NCBI GenBank assembly: GCA_023819255.1
Contig: JAMWBU010000014.1
Location: 1 to 43,772 of the forward strand
Source of the DNA: Candidatus Omnitrophota bacterium
GTDB lineage: Bacteria > Ratteibacteria > UBA8468 > B48-G9 > DTJG01
Direction of reading: 5' to 3'
DNA length: 43,772 bases
Numbering within the stretch: position 1 is the first letter of the stretch; the number at the start of each line of letters is the position of its first letter. Both the position numbers and the translations under genes were made by a program. This document shows, one piece after another, positions 43,167 through 43,772 of the stretch. The notes under the pieces were generated by a model, which saw only the letters and a program-made list of their open reading frames with translations, ran no database searches and was not told the origin of the DNA.

Positions 43167-43772
43167 ATGGAAGAGATTGATATTTCAAGAGCGATTGTTG
43201 AGGATTTTACAAGAAATTTCCTTGAAAGTTTAGAACTTGATATAGCGATTGTTGGCGCTGGGCCATCAGGACTGATGTGCGGATATAAACTGGCTCAGGC
43301 AGGCTATAAGGTGGCTGTTTTTGAAAGGCATTTGCGGGCTGGAGGTGGTATGCCTGGTGGTGGTATGATGTTTAACAGCATTGTTATCCAAAAGCAGGTC
43401 ATCAGGATTATGGAAGAACTTGGAATATCAACCCGAAAGTACAACGATGAACTTTTTGTTGCCAGTTCCATAGAAACAATCTCTGCCATCTGTTATAAAG
43501 CAATGAAAAAAGGAGTTAAAATTTTTAATCTGACCAGTGTTGAAGATGTAGTGGTGAGAGAAGAAAGAATCTGCGGGATTGTAATAAATTGGAGTTCAGT
43601 TGTCTGGTCAAAACTTCATGTTGACCCGCTTTCAGTAAAAGCAAAATTTGTTGTTGATGCCACAGGCCATGATGCAGAAATATGCAGGATTGTTGAGAGA
43701 AAAACAGGCAAGAACCTTAATACACCACAAGGTATTGTCTGTGGTGAAAAATCAATGTGGGCAGATAAAGCA
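43167..43772 (+). CDS. Thi4-type thiazole synthase, sulfide-dependent type (partial at window edge)
   Basis: The visible 202 residues match the Thi4/archaeal ribulose-1,5-diphosphate-type thiazole synthase family. The FAD/NAD motif is VGAGPSGL (29-36), then FERHLRAGGGMPGGGM and the late motif KLHVDPLSVKAKFVVDATGHD. In yeast Thi4 the residue before V/M-D-P is Cys205, the single-turnover sulfur donor; here it is His151, as in methanogen enzymes that use free sulfide catalytically. The gene makes the thiazole half of thiamin from NAD, glycine and sulfide. It starts 9 nt after the DUF4838 gene with AAGGAGA, so there is no room for a TPP riboswitch. The 3' end lies outside the window. Confidence 0.9.
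   Translation, partial: MEEIDISRAIVEDFTRNFLESLELDIAIVGAGPSGLMCGYKLAQAGYKVAVFERHLRAGGGMPGGGMMFNSIVIQKQVIRIMEELGISTRKYNDELFVASSIETISAICYKAMKKGVKIFNLTSVEDVVVREERICGIVINWSSVVWSKLHVDPLSVKAKFVVDATGHDAEICRIVERKTGKNLNTPQGIVCGEKSMWADKA

Noticed and set aside
43141-43167. TPP riboswitch before thi4
   Set aside because: Only 9 nt separate thi4 from the previous stop codon and no thi-box fold is present.
1-43772. tRNA or rRNA genes
   Set aside because: Gaps between genes are short and none showed a cloverleaf or conserved rRNA segment on reading.

Overview
The window looks like a stretch of chromosome from an uncultured, AT-rich, Gram-negative-type anaerobic bacterium. Support for this comes from an OmpA-type envelope protein and several signal peptides (diderm), a class II B12-dependent ribonucleotide reductase, and a Thi4 of the sulfide-using type that carries His where Cys donates sulfur. 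The many DUF4838, ceramidase-like, BNR and PL22-like carbohydrate genes resemble genomes of the PVC/Omnitrophota/Lentisphaerota kind. That placement is inference; no rRNA or tRNA gene is present to test it.

Region 1 (1-5080) is visibly more GC-rich than the rest and is decaying. A secreted DUF4838 gene is cut at about 1911 by an IS110-family element (about 1912-3238). Beyond the element lie the 3' part of an unrelated MttB-family methyltransferase gene and a GH42-like pseudogene with an internal deletion. The recombinase is frameshifted, but the element's non-coding end still folds like an IS110 bridge RNA.

Region 2 (5271-13209) has the housekeeping operon dapA-accD-folC, then on the other strand a degenerate RsbW-like ATPase and a GT4 glycosyltransferase. 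These are followed by a small zinc/membrane protein, an alpha/beta hydrolase, a PL22-like lyase and Hsp20. Several good promoters and one clear bidirectional terminator can be read here.

Region 3 (13144-20530) is one long plus-strand run: CoaC-like flavoprotein, class III aminotransferase, Gfo/Idh/MocA oxidoreductase, rpsP-trmD-rplS (no rimM between), yraN, yifB/comM, a BNR sialidase-like gene and a DUF72 gene cut short.

Region 4 (20531-26381, minus strand) has a DegT/DnrJ aminotransferase, a neutral-ceramidase-like protein and a very large secreted glycosidase-like gene split by a frameshift at a run of nine A. It is followed on the plus strand by a papain-like protease, a PEGA protein, MscL, an OmpA protein with a Val-Glu-Lys-Pro repeat stalk, a small RCC1 gene (also split at a nine-base homopolymer), a dynamin-like GTPase, enolase and a helical protein.

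Region 5 (34453-39258, minus strand) is an apparent operon: HTH-less DeoR sensor domain, a 52-residue zinc-ribbon protein missed by a length cut-off, glmS and nrdJ. Its promoter -10 lies inside a 29-bp palindrome. Divergent from it are a UDP-sugar dehydrogenase, an intact DUF4838 protein and thi4, which runs off the window. A plausible theme is an amino-sugar-phosphate sensor tied to amino-sugar synthesis (GlmS) and nucleotide-sugar oxidation.
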